This document shows positions 35,387 through 46,459 of a DNA stretch of 64,000 nt, piece after piece. Both the position numbers and the translations under genes were made by a program. Position 1 is the stretch's first letter. Every line of letters starts with the position of its first letter. Source of the stretch: Diphasiastrum complanatum (taxonomy: Eukaryota; Streptophyta; Lycopodiopsida; Lycopodiales; Lycopodiaceae); contig CM055097.1 in the NCBI GenBank assembly GCA_029204225.1, positions 31,404,633 to 31,468,632 on the forward strand, given 5' to 3'. The notes beneath the pieces are model-generated. The model had not been told where the DNA came from and searched no databases. It saw only the letters and a list, made by a program, of their open reading frames with translations.

Positions 35387-38300
35387 TGTTAGGGCCATTT
35401 TTGACGGGGGGTTGGTCCAGCCAAAACGTCCTAAAAGGGTCAAGGGGCCCCACCTCTAATGGCGGTTCGGCCCTACGTGAGCAACATAGGGTTTGCCACT
35501 TCCAACCCTGATGGCCTTCTCTATTGCCTCGTGCTCCCCAACCGATGAGAGTTTTCCAGGCTCTTAGAGATACGGTTGCAAGGAGGGGGTGCTAGTACTT
35601 TTGGCTGCAATGATTCACTAGCTTTCTAGGGTCACGGTTCCGTAAAACTTCTGATCGCTAATTCGTGTTAGGATCGTGCTAATATCTCTTTCCCCATTGA
35701 ATTCGGTTTACAGTTAGTAAAAATCTTACATGGGCTAGAAACCGATTTACTGTCTATGATGTGCTCGTGGGGTGCAAGTTATACGCACCACTTTGTTTGC
35801 TAAGCGGCAGTATTTTCGCCGACTGTCGGGTCTAGGTATTTCGCTAGACAGTACCAACGGTGGGTGTGACTAGTGCGACGCTTTAACCAAGGTGGTGTTT
35901 TTCAACCACGGATGGTGGACGGCCCGCTCTGGTGTTTCACACAGGTCGGGTCCAGCTGACACACTTCATAAATGACGAAAATAAAACGCTTCTGAACTTT
36001 GACGGTTTATTGCGGTTTAAACTATCAGTTCTATCTTAGAAGCATAGAGTAAAACACATTCACCTTTTAAAACCGTATCCATATAAGTACTTCCAAACCA
36101 TGCTAATAAAACCTAGTTACAAGCGTTCTTGCTTTCACTAAACGTCGATAACCGAAAATCAATCCTTCCCTTAATTAACCCCACAACATATGACATTCAT
36201 TACTATAATTCTCAAGTGAACTCTAGTTCATGCTTAAAAACCCGATTCACTACCAAACCTTACAAGTAGTCACCAATGTAAATGAGTACAACTGAAAATT
36301 ACAACCATCAGCAACACTTAAATCTGTAGGACCTCGGAAAAACTTGACGTAATTAGTCCCTCAACAAGCTTACTTCCCTAGACCATTCATAACAACTTCC
36401 TTCAAAGTGTAAAACCCTATCTTACACATCTCACATCCCATTCCAATTTAAGTTAAGAGCTTACAAACAGAACTTCAAGAAATGGAAGTGACTAGAAAGA
36501 AAGTTCAAGTCAAAAACTCACCTCAACGTGCAATTAGGTAGCCGTTGCGTGGAAACTCTAGTCATGAACCTTGTAGCAAAAATCAGAGCCAGGCATGTTG
36601 ACGCAGTTTTCTCCACTTTACGCATGTCCGATCGAGTTGGTGTAAAAAAAGAAAATGAAGAAAATGAAAGTTTCTGGAATATGAACGGTGCGATTGAAAT
36701 GTTAACGGTTCAGTTGAGAGAAAACTGAACCGAAAGTCTGTAAAAAAAAACAGGCCAGAAAGATGCAATGGCTAAAAAAATCAGCAACCCATCACTCACA
36801 CCAAGCCCTCAAGCAAACCATCCCACTCATCCAAGATGTAAGCCTACTAGTATGACAATGGACTACAACCAACCAACCAACCCTCACCATGAAATCACTC
36901 TCAACAAAAGCAATTCTCTCAACACATTACTCTCAACACACATTTTACACACACCCCCTCAACACTAACTCTCAAACCAAACCACAAACACCCAACCTAT
37001 CCATTGTTATCAACTACAAGTGAGTCTACTCTCAATCCACTAACAAGCATTCAACCCCAAAAATCCATCACTCCACAAGCAACTATGCAAGACAATACTT
37101 GTACCAATGCATAAGCATACTATAAGGCAAAACCACATTTAACCATCCATCAAACCAAACTTACAAGGAATCAAACCTACTCATCAACAAAGATCACTCC
37201 ACAAGCAACTATGCAAGACAATACTTGTACCAATGCATAAGCATACTATAAGGCAAAACCACATTTAACCATCCATCAAACCAAACTTACAAGGAATCAA
37301 ACCTACTCATCAACAAAGATCTCTCAAGCAAGCACCCATCTTCCAAAAGCTTTCAACTCTAAAAAACTCTCAACCAACATCACATCAAACTATCACATCA
37401 TCATCTAACTCACCCAACTATCAATCAACTATCAATCAACTATATCTTAACACAAAGAGTGGCCTCCTTTTATAGTAAATCCCAAGTGTCCCCCTTCAAA
37501 ATGAGGCTTTGCCAATTTTCATGCCCTTCAAGCCCTTTTGTCCATTTGTCCAACACCCATTGGCAAGTACATCAAGTGGCCTCCTTGAGGGTGTAGGGGT
37601 TGGTGCCATTTAAGTCCCCCTTCCAAAACTAGCCAAGATGCCCTCTTAGTCAGAAGCTAGAAAAAATATCTTTTAGGCCCTCTAGGTCCTAAAGTCTTGT
37701 TTACATTTATTATCCAAAAGGTGGGTGAGGACTTTTGTCAAGCCCCTATTCCACCTAAGGTGCCCTCCATTTCCTTGGTCCTTGGTCCTTTGTTCCTTTT
37801 AGCCCTTCATTTGGTTTTTCTTTCCTTTGTAGCAGGTACGGCCCGACGGCCCTTGGCTTTTGGTTTCTCGGGATTACCGACTGATTTGCGTATTTTGCCC
37901 ATTTCCTGTCATTTGCCCAATTTTACCACAGCTTGGGTTTTGCCCGATAAATATTTTTCTTTGATGACTGAAGTTGACTTTTCCGGCATTCATGACTAGG
38001 GCTCCCACGACAACACGGTTTCCCTGAAAAATACATTGAGTGATCATATATTAGAAAAAATGGACTCAGTACATGGTGAGATTTTACCACGGTCATACCG
38101 GCTATTTTTTACAACTGGCCATTTTTTTGTTTTGAAAAGCCGTAAAATATTTACCGGCCATTTCTAAGGCCGCAAAATTTGCTCTAGCCTCATTTAGGGC
38201 GGGCTGGGACCCAATTCTAGGTGGATCGGCACTTTTGGCTCGGTCTTACAAAACTTGACCACAATATTTTTGACGGTTTTTTCGAAAGTCAGTTTCTTAC

Positions 38301-38466
38301 TTTTAAACTGTGTCTAGCCACTCTAGGGCGGGCTGGGACCCAATTCTAAGGCAAATTTGTGCCAATTTTTCTCTAATAACCGGGTTTTACATGCCGGTTT
38401 TTTCAATTATTGCAAACTTAAACTTCAATATTAGCCCGATTTTCTGTGCGGAAATATCGGCTAACA
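35387..38466 (-). repeat. 5' LTR of Tat-like element (3080 bp)
   Basis: It begins TGTTAGGGCC and ends ATCGGCTAACA on the plus strand. Compared with the left LTR it has about 620 additional bases (36870-37490), including a 126-bp tandem duplication. Otherwise the two align throughout. On the sense strand this copy holds the promoter for element transcription. Confidence 0.92.
37067..37318. repeat. 126-bp tandem duplication inside the LTR
   Basis: The segment starting ATCACTCCACAAGCAACTAT at 37067 repeats from 37193 without visible change, so it arose recently. It lies in the part of the LTR that the left copy has lost. Confidence 0.9.
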
Positions 38467-38809
38467 TGATGTGACCATGATGGTGGAGATGACCCCACCT
38501 ACACTATCTATATAAAGGTGGATCTCTATGAGCTAGGCATTCATTCTCAATTGGAGAATAAACAGCTCTTCCCACGTCGTTAGGCCAAGATGTAATCTTG
38601 CTAAGAGATGGAGGTATGTGATGTTTGAGGCTAGGATGAGGTGGTATGGAACACTGTAGCCCGGGGGAGACGTTAGCGTGCTTGATGGTGGTCTATAGCT
38701 CCAGTGCTCGAGGGTTAGATGGCAGTATCTCTATGGATGGACGGTTTCAGAGCGTTGTCACTTGATTGTGCTCTTACGTAGGTAGGCTTTGATGATGGGG
38801 TTCATACCA
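38467..38809 (+). repeat. Right part of split chromovirus-like LTR
   Basis: After the second TGATG (38467-38471) the LTR resumes and aligns with 52930-53278 (shared GATGGTGGTCTA, ACCTCTATGGATGG). It ends in CA at 38809. Left and right parts add to about 525 bases, close to the 531 bases of the copy at 52748-53278. Confidence 0.85.
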
Positions 38810-38811
38810 TT

Positions 38812-38828
38812 TGGTATCAGAGCCACCG
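38812..38828 (+). other. Primer-binding site, initiator tRNA-Met type
   Basis: TGGTATCAGAGCCACCG follows the LTR end by two bases. TGGTATCAGAGC is the standard plant initiator-tRNA-Met primer site, so the split LTR is a 5' LTR in plus orientation. Confidence 0.9.
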
Positions 38829-41390
38829 ATCTTTGTGTGAAGATGCAATCATTTTAACTCTATTTTGGTTGGTGAAAATTTCAAGTTTGTGTGATTGGAA
38901 AGCTCATCTTTCATGGTGGAATTGATGTGAAAAACTTTGCTTTTTGTTCCGTTCAATTCCGATGTCGTTTGGAGAAACAAGCCTCCTATGCTAGTTAAAT
39001 GGCTGAATATTTTACTGTTTTATGGTAGCTGTTTTTTGTTATAGAATTTGTGGAAATTGTGACTGTTTTTTGTCTGCCGGTTTTGAGCTTAAAAGCTGTC
39101 AAAGAGCCTTTGTTTTTTCATCGTTTTCAAAAACAGTCCAATATTTTGGTTTCTTGGGAGTCGAATTTTTTTGTTTGCTATGCCTGCACGTGTGCGCACT
39201 TGCACGGCTATACGGTGGCTGCCTGTTGCGCTTGTGCATGTAGTAACTAAAAGGTTTTGTTCTAAACCTTAACAAAAAAAAAACACTTTTTGTACATTAT
39301 TCTACAAAAGGTCTTGGAATATTTTGTAGAAAGCGTTCAAAACTTTTGAGCCTTGCTAAAGCTTCACTATAAGCTTGTGTAAACTTTTTTATAAACCTTT
39401 ACAAAAAGCTAAGTTAAGCTTTAACTTTAAGCTTCAAGTTGAAAACAAAGAAATAGAACATTAAAGCTAAATCTTGAGGCAAAAAAAAAAATAGAGGATC
39501 TTGAATCTTTTGAGAGAGGAGGAGGTCAGCGTACACCTCCCCTTTGTACTTTTTGTAGGTACAAAAGGCAGGAGGCTCCTACCCCATTCTTAAGCCATCT
39601 CGTTGTAACCTTGGGGCCTCCTCATGCTTTGCAAGTCCTCCTCCCACCATCTCCTTGTACCCTGCTACACCTACGACCTGTACTATGGCATGGAGAGTGT
39701 CCATAGGAGTCTAAGGTAGGGTCCTAAGGTCATAAGGTCATGTGGTTAGGAGGTCTCCACAAGCTATCTGAATCAAACAAAAAGCATACCAAAGTAGGCA
39801 CCAAATATCCACTTTATTGATTTCTCCTGAAAGTACATATCAAGTTACAAGCATAAACACATAAGAGCACTGTTGCTAAGTCTCCTCCCAGACATTCATC
39901 GACATTAGTTGAGAGATCAGATAATCTTTGAATATCTGGTTCATTGGAAAGGTAAATCAGATGATGAGGTGTTACAACTTTTACTCTGTTATTTACAATT
40001 TTCATAGATGTACATCTTATGATTGTTGTAATTATTGAAATGGGTAAGTCACCGGCCTGTGGTGACCTTTGTAAGTAAATTGTAATTAGTTGGCATTGGA
40101 CCTCAGAGAGTCGTACTTAGCTTTGGCATGGGATATTGGGGTCATTAATTAAGAGTGGCCTCATAAAAAGTAGGAGAGCTGGCTGACTAGTCAGACGCAT
40201 GTCATATGCTCACTAGGGCACTTGGTCCAGTGCATGAGTGGCACATGTCAGCCTACTCGCCTATGTGTCAGGTACCACCAAGCATCACTCACATCTCCAG
40301 TGAAATGATTGCAAAAGTGATCATCATCCATAGAGTTGATAGCCAGAGCAAATAACAACCAAATAGCTACTGACTTTTATCTGTTTGTGCCCTATCTACT
40401 GCACTTATGGGAGGCAAAACGTTGGTTTGACTATTGCTCCCCTAAAAATTTCAGCCATAAGCTATTTTTCCAAATTTTTTTATTTTTAAGTTTTTTTTTT
40501 TGCATGTTTCGCGGTTCGAATCGCGGTTTGCAAATCGCGGACCCAGCGAATTACGATTCGCTGCAACTATGCTACCAAGTGGCAAGTGTCGACTGCAAGT
40601 TTGCCATTTGTCGACAATAGGATGTATTAGGTTAAGGGGTGCTTACATGCATTCCATGAAAAACATTATCTTCACACCTACCAAAAAAACTTCATTGTAT
40701 TGTGCCAATTCTACTTTCTTTACTGATCAAAGGAGCCTTGGGCTTGAGTGATATACTTCATAATAAAATTAGATTTGTGTTATAGAAAGAAAACTGCTCC
40801 TGCAAAGCCTCTTTGGGACAATGATAGAGTGCCTGATTGGTCTGTTTGCAACGTTTGGAGGTTGTTCTAATGAACGGTACAATTTTGGAGGTATTTAAGT
40901 GTTTTAATTAACTTTCGCTACACCTTTGCTCTTCTACATAAAGTTTACTCAAGATAAAATCAAAACAAGGATGTAGAACTTGGGGGTGTACAAGATTAAT
41001 CTGCACGCCAGGTATAAAAAGTAACAATCCAAAAATTTTGACTGGGTGTGACATTCAGAAATGAATTTATGTGGCATCTGACTATAGAAGTAATGTGATC
41101 CAATCAGATTTTGAAACATCAGATGCTGAGGCACAAAAAAGGTCGAAATACCAAAATCAGCTCAAAAGTTGGATAAATGCTATCCTGAGCTGTAGAACTC
41201 TGATAAGCACAAGAGGAGCTTCCCCTTCCCCATACCCCGATGTAAGGAACTCAATGCCACTGCCAGACTTAGAATTGGGCCACTCTGGAGAAAGCTTGAG
41301 TGTAAACTTGAAAATTAGGATTTTCTCCCAAAATCAGCAATCTGAAGCAAAATAATCCTAGCTCCCATTGTGAAGATGGATATGATCTTT
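38829..41390 (+). other. Retroelement leader debris and intron sequence
   Basis: Up to about 39760 this is probably the 5' internal part of the chromovirus-like element, but no gag could be read. At 40505-40620 there are nested inverted motifs (GCGGTTCGAATCGCGG; TGTCGAC...GTCGACA). No coding similarity was found, in particular no missing RNR1 exon. A purine-rich tract and several A/T runs occur. Confidence 0.4.
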
Positions 41391-41403
41391 GCTTTGATAC
41401 CAA
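41391..41403 (-). other. copia primer-binding site on minus strand
   Basis: On the minus strand TTGGTATCAAAGC matches the initiator-tRNA-Met primer site of plant copia elements with one change. TGTGATCAAA starts on the plus strand at 41406, compatible with an LTR end (…TCACA on the minus strand). A copia 5' end therefore lies here, inside the intron before exon 42156. Confidence 0.55.
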
Positions 41404-41405
41404 GT

Positions 41406-41700
41406 TGTGATCAAATTACATATACTCTATCAGATGCACTTGTGCTGGTGTAAAATGTAGATGTGCTGAATAAACGTAGAAAATCAACGCTGATAAAAGG
41501 ACTGAAAATGAAAGCTTACCACTACTCTCTAATCAAATCACCCAACAAATGAGGCCACGCTAACTATTAAAGCTATCCAGAGAATTTAGGATTGAATTAA
41601 TGAAAGCTCATCACTCCTCTTCAATCAAATCACCCATCAAATGAGGCCACCCTGACTATTAATGCTATCTGGAGAATTTTGAATTGTGAGTTCCTATTCA
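41406..41700 (-). repeat. Partial copia LTR with a 92-bp tandem duplication
   Basis: Adjacent to the primer site. A unit of about 92 bases (AAAGCT..., containing AATGAGGCCAC) occurs at 41511-41602 and 41603-41694 with roughly 15% differences. The outer end of the LTR was not found. Confidence 0.5.
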
Positions 41701-42155
41701 GGACACAATAATAGCCCAATAATCAAAATGCCAAGAATGAATGTTAAATAAAAAATGGCTCCCTGAAGTCCACACCATAAGCTCTAATGCAAATCAAACA
41801 GAGTTTATAGCATGGACGGCCTCAGATACCAGCTAATATAAAGGCCCAATTATAAAGAATTGATCTGTAATGATAATGTAGAACTTGAAGATAAAGTAGC
41901 TGTATCAAAGCCTGTTAGCGAGGGTGAGGTAGGTTCCATCTAGTTCATGCCAGAATCTGCATGTAGTATTATTTTTTGGGTTTTTTCCTTTTTACACACT
42001 CAATTTCGTAGGAATAGGTTGGTGCCTTGTAAACTGAGGTTAGTATATAAGGGCACATGCCAAGCATTATGTGATAGCTTTCTATTGTCATGGTTGTAGT
42101 TTAACCCTTCTCTGTTGAACTAACCTTGTCTTGCTGACACACATATCTTCAATAG

Positions 42156-42383
42156 GTAAATGCGTTGAGAGAAGGGCAAGCAGGGTTGAGCGAAGTGGTC
42201 CAGAAACAACTTGAGACGTATGTGACTGCTGTCAAAGCAGCCATGTCTATGCCCTTTGGGTCAAAGCCTACTGAAACCAGTTGGCAGTTACCAGATTATT
42301 TTTCCGAACAAACAAAAGCATTGAAAGAATTTGCACTTTCTGCTTGTACAAATGACAGAGAACAGCAACTGATTGCATGTGAG
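42156..42383 (+). CDS. RNR1: RNR1-like exon: pre-RNB linker
   Basis: 76 codons between an AG acceptor (TTCAATAG|GTAAAT) and a GT donor (TGTGAG|GTATTT). It encodes a helical, charged segment (EVVQKQLETYVTAVKAAM) followed by TETSWQLPDYF. This aligns with the linker of RNR1 (…AEEKEFQEF…KSSWL), just before the nuclease domain. It starts and ends in phase 0. Confidence 0.8.
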
Positions 42384-42620
42384 GTATTTTCAGTTTTCTA
42401 CCTCAGCTGCAAATTAATGCTGGTGCAAGAATTTGCTTACTAATTTGTATGTGTTGGAATTGAATAGAAGTACAGATTCTTTTGTATTCAAAGATGCTAA
42501 TTTAAAAGTTTTGATCATGTACTTCAACCATTGTATTGTGGTCTGCCTTATATGCTTCTGTTTTTACATTGGAAACGGTGTAAGATATGTGGCGATTTCT
42601 GTCATTTCTGTCTAAATTAG

Positions 42621-42806
42621 GTGCTGGATGCATTGGGGTTGCCTAAAAGCTCGACAGCTGCTGTAGATGTGCTAATTGGAATGGGTGTGTTCCCGTTCCA
42701 TGTTAATTTGGATTTGTTGAAGTCAGGCCTTAGAGTGGAGTTTTCTGATGAGATACTTGCAGCTGCTGACGCTCTGAGATCTAAGGCTTTCTCTGATGCA
42801 GATATG
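42621..42806 (+). CDS. RNR1: RNR1-like exon: MGLxK...FPxHVNL segment
   Basis: 62 codons between TAAATTAG| and ATG|GTAGAG. The product DALGLPKSSTAAVDVLIGMG and FPFHVNLDLLKSGLRVEF matches RNR1 closely (MGLQKTS...LLIDIGYFPVHVNLELLK). This is the end of the region preceding the RNB catalytic core. Phase 0 on both sides. Confidence 0.92.
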
Positions 42807-42973
42807 GTAGAGTACACTCACGGCTTGCAAGAATGTTCTTAGTATCAGAAAAGTCATTGTTTTCCATCCTAACAAGTAACCAATGGTCATCGAGCTGTGG
42901 TGGCTGCTGGTTTCCAATTTGTAGAGAATGTGTATATTTGCTGAGTTACTGAGCTGATCTTGGTTCACGACAG

Positions 42974-43036
42974 AAGAAACGAGTTAATCTGACGAATCTG
43001 AAAGTGTATTGCATTGATCCTGAAGATGCCGAAGAG
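42974..43036 (+). CDS. RNR1: RNR1-like exon: start of RNB core
   Basis: A 21-codon mini-exon between CGACAG| and GAAGAG|GTAAAA encoding RVNLTNLKVYCIDPEDAEE. The IDPEDAEE stretch together with the first residues of the next exon (IDDGLS) forms the metal-binding active-site motif of RNase II/R enzymes (IDP...DDALS). The exon is too short to stand out as an open frame. Confidence 0.92.
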
Positions 43037-43181
43037 GTAAAACTGGTGGTCTTTTCTAAAATTTATTAACACGACTGCCTACAACTGATTCTTTATGCTG
43101 CAGTATCTCCTTTGAATAGGGTTCTGCTCATTCAAGTTCTCATAGGGCAATTTTCTTCTTTGATTGCTCTCAAGACTGCAG

Positions 43182-43288
43182 ATTGATGATGGACTCAGCG
43201 CAACACAGCTATCAGATGGTTGCATTAAGCTTTGGATCCATGTTTCAGATCCTACAAGCTGGATAACCCCAGAAAGTTGTCTGGAGAA
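43182..43288 (+). CDS. RNR1: RNR1-like exon: RNB catalytic motif
   Basis: Acceptor ACTGCAG|ATTGAT and donor GAGAA|GTCAGT. It encodes IDDGLSATQLSDGCIKLWIH then VSDPTSWITPESCLE, and the split last codon is completed by the exon at 50865. DD is part of the catalytic metal site, and IHVSDP matches the family's I-H-[IV]-[AS]-D-P. The following intron is 7.6 kb and holds gypsy and LINE debris. Confidence 0.95.
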
Positions 43289-43509
43289 GTCAGTTCTGAA
43301 ACTTTGACTCTGATTTTTTTCACAACCACTTTGAAAGTTTGGATTTTAAAGATTTTTCTAAGATTATAATGACTAATTGTAGATAAGATTGTTCATTACT
43401 CCCATTTGAATGTGGAAGTAGGGGCTTCACTTTATTGGCTTCAGGGATGGATATACAGATTTGGGATACCAGGATACCCAATTTAGAGCTTAAACTACAG
43501 AACCATTCA

Positions 43510-45480
43510 ACCATAGAGATTTAGCAAATTTTCATGCTATTAATCTTGATCGTATTGATGTCATTCTAGGGCATGAGTGGTTTTATAATAAATCTGATAC
43601 TTTAAAGATGGATTATAAGAACCATAAGTTAGAATTCTCTAATACTGATAAAGTAGTCTCTATTTCTGGAGAGACAACTGTTCTTCCATTTCCATGTATT
43701 TCTTCTTTTAATTTGAAGGAAAAATTTCAAGTTATTATTATAAGATGTTTCATCTTTTCTTAAAGTCTAGTATGAAATGTGATTTTGTTGTGAAGCATGG
43801 TGATGATGTTGACTTGACTGCTTTGTTAACATTGTAAGCCTGATATCAACCAACATATTCATCGTGTTTGTTGAAAATAGTAATATTGAAAAATTGTGCA
43901 TGAGAAACAGATAATGCAGACTTTATCAAGTGAACTTTTAGATGTTTGTCCTTCTAAAGGTTGGTAGATAATCAGTTTGAGTTAATTCTTGGGAGTCAAA
44001 CTGTCTTTAGGCAACCATAGGTGTAGGTTGGTAGACAAATAGAAGAATATTTGAAGATGGGTCACATTTGATGTTGTAAAGCACGATGGGATGCACTCGT
44101 GCTTTTGCGGAATAAAAAGGACGGGGGGCATCCACATGTGTGTGAATTATACAGGCTTGAATAAAGTCACTTTTAGAAATGAAGACTTGCTACTTAGAAT
44201 GGATGACCTTGTAGATCGTCTTGGCTGAGCTAAATAATTCACTTGCTTTGTCTTACAACAAGGTATCATTAGATGGGATTGCTAGAAAGATGTTCCTATG
44301 ATGAGTTTTCATATTTGGTATGGGATTATTCCTAGTTCTACCTTTGGTCTAACTAATGTCCTAACTCCTTTCCAACAGATGATGAATGATTTATTTTTAT
44401 GTTGTTAAAATCGATACAAGGTGATTCCACAATTGGAATAGCTCTATTACAAGATGGTTAAGGCAGTAGAATTTAAAAGTAAAAAGTTAATCGATTCCCG
44501 AGTGAGATGTAACTCTTGAGAAAGAACTTTTTGCTATTATACATGCCCTTAAAACTTAGAGATATTATTTTTATACCAGTAAATTCTTGGCGTTTATTGA
44601 TCATGAATCTCTTAATTATTTCTGTAGTCAATCCCATCTCAGGCTAGATGGGCTGAATTGATGCAAGAATTTGATTATGATATTCGATGTATAAAATGAA
44701 CCACTAACCAAGTAGCCAATGCTCTTAGTAGAATAAGGGTAATGAGCAAACCTTTGTCACTGAGATTACTACTAACTTTTATCTTTCATTATGAGATCTC
44801 TGCCAATATGATTATCACTTTGGTTGTATATGGCAAGAAGTAGAAATAGGAAATATGCACAATGACGATATAATGAAAATTCAAGATACTCAATTAGGAG
44901 TGAAAGATAAATCAGGTATTTATTTGATTTTCTATCCAGAATGGACTTTTGTTTAGGGATGGAAAGGTGTGTGTGCCAGATGATGACACAATTTGACGTC
45001 AAATTCTGCATGAGTGTCATTATTCATCGAGTGTAGCACCTAGGACATAACGAGATTCTTGGTTTAGTTTGGAGGGACTTATACCAACCAAAGATGGAAC
45101 CCTTCATAGAATCATAAGTTGTTAATTGTGAGCGGTGCCAGTCAACCAAAAGTGAATGTTTAAGAGCTGGTGGACTGTCATATCCTTTAGAGATTCCTAA
45201 CAACAGGTTGGAAAAATCCCTATGGATTTGTAGTTGGTCTTCCTCAAACTTAGAAAGGTATTGATGCAATTTGATTGGTGGTAGATTGCCTCACTAAATT
45301 AGCTACCTTTATTCTAGTGAAATTAGTTGCAAATTTTTTTGCTTAGAGTGGTTGTTTAGATTCTACCATCTACCTAAAAAGATAACGAGTGATCGTAAAG
45401 AGTGATTCACTAGGCACTTTTGGTTGGTAGTATTTAAGAATTTGGTGTGAGTTCTTTTGATCATCCAAAATATGGCTAGA
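43510..45480 (+). mobile_element. Chromovirus-like gypsy pol remnant in RNR1 intron
   Basis: Pieces in several frames follow pol order on the plus strand. The protease end (about 43530) has VILGHEWF. Reverse transcriptase (about 44080-44400) has VCVNYTGLNKVTF and FGLTNVLTPFQQMM. The RNase H end (about 44640) has QARWAELMQEFDYDI and NQVANALSR. Integrase starts at about 44940-45420, with LHECHYSS near 45010. The RT palm motif is deleted and stops are frequent, so this is an old copy. The tail of a related copy lies at 52200-53278. Confidence 0.75.
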
Positions 45481-46454
<974 letters not shown>

Positions 46455-46459
46455 TGTAT

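Larger units (their letters stand above)
23699..38466 (-). mobile_element. Tat-like Ty3/gypsy retrotransposon, 14.8 kb, full length
   Basis: The element is bounded by LTRs that begin TGTTAGGG and end GGCTAACA on the plus strand. A 5-bp target duplication, TGATG, lies at 23694-23698 and 38467-38471. Coding order on the minus strand is gag, protease-reverse transcriptase-RNase H, integrase, a second archaeal-type RNase H, then a coiled-coil ORF. A primer-binding site lies inside the right LTR. The few stops and frameshifts and the LTR similarity (about 2-3% differences by eye over the first 700 bases) indicate a fairly young but inactive copy. The two RNase H domains are the hallmark of the Tat/Ogre lineage. 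Confidence 0.9.

Noticed and set aside
37067-37318. CRISPR-like or regulatory direct repeats
   Set aside because: Two adjacent identical 126-bp units without spacers are a simple tandem duplication inside an LTR. Nothing in this eukaryotic window resembles a CRISPR array.
41889-41936. A short exon (LEDKVAVSKPVSEGE) before the exon at 42156
   Set aside because: It has a fair donor (GAG|GTAGGT) but a weak acceptor and no clear similarity to RNR1.
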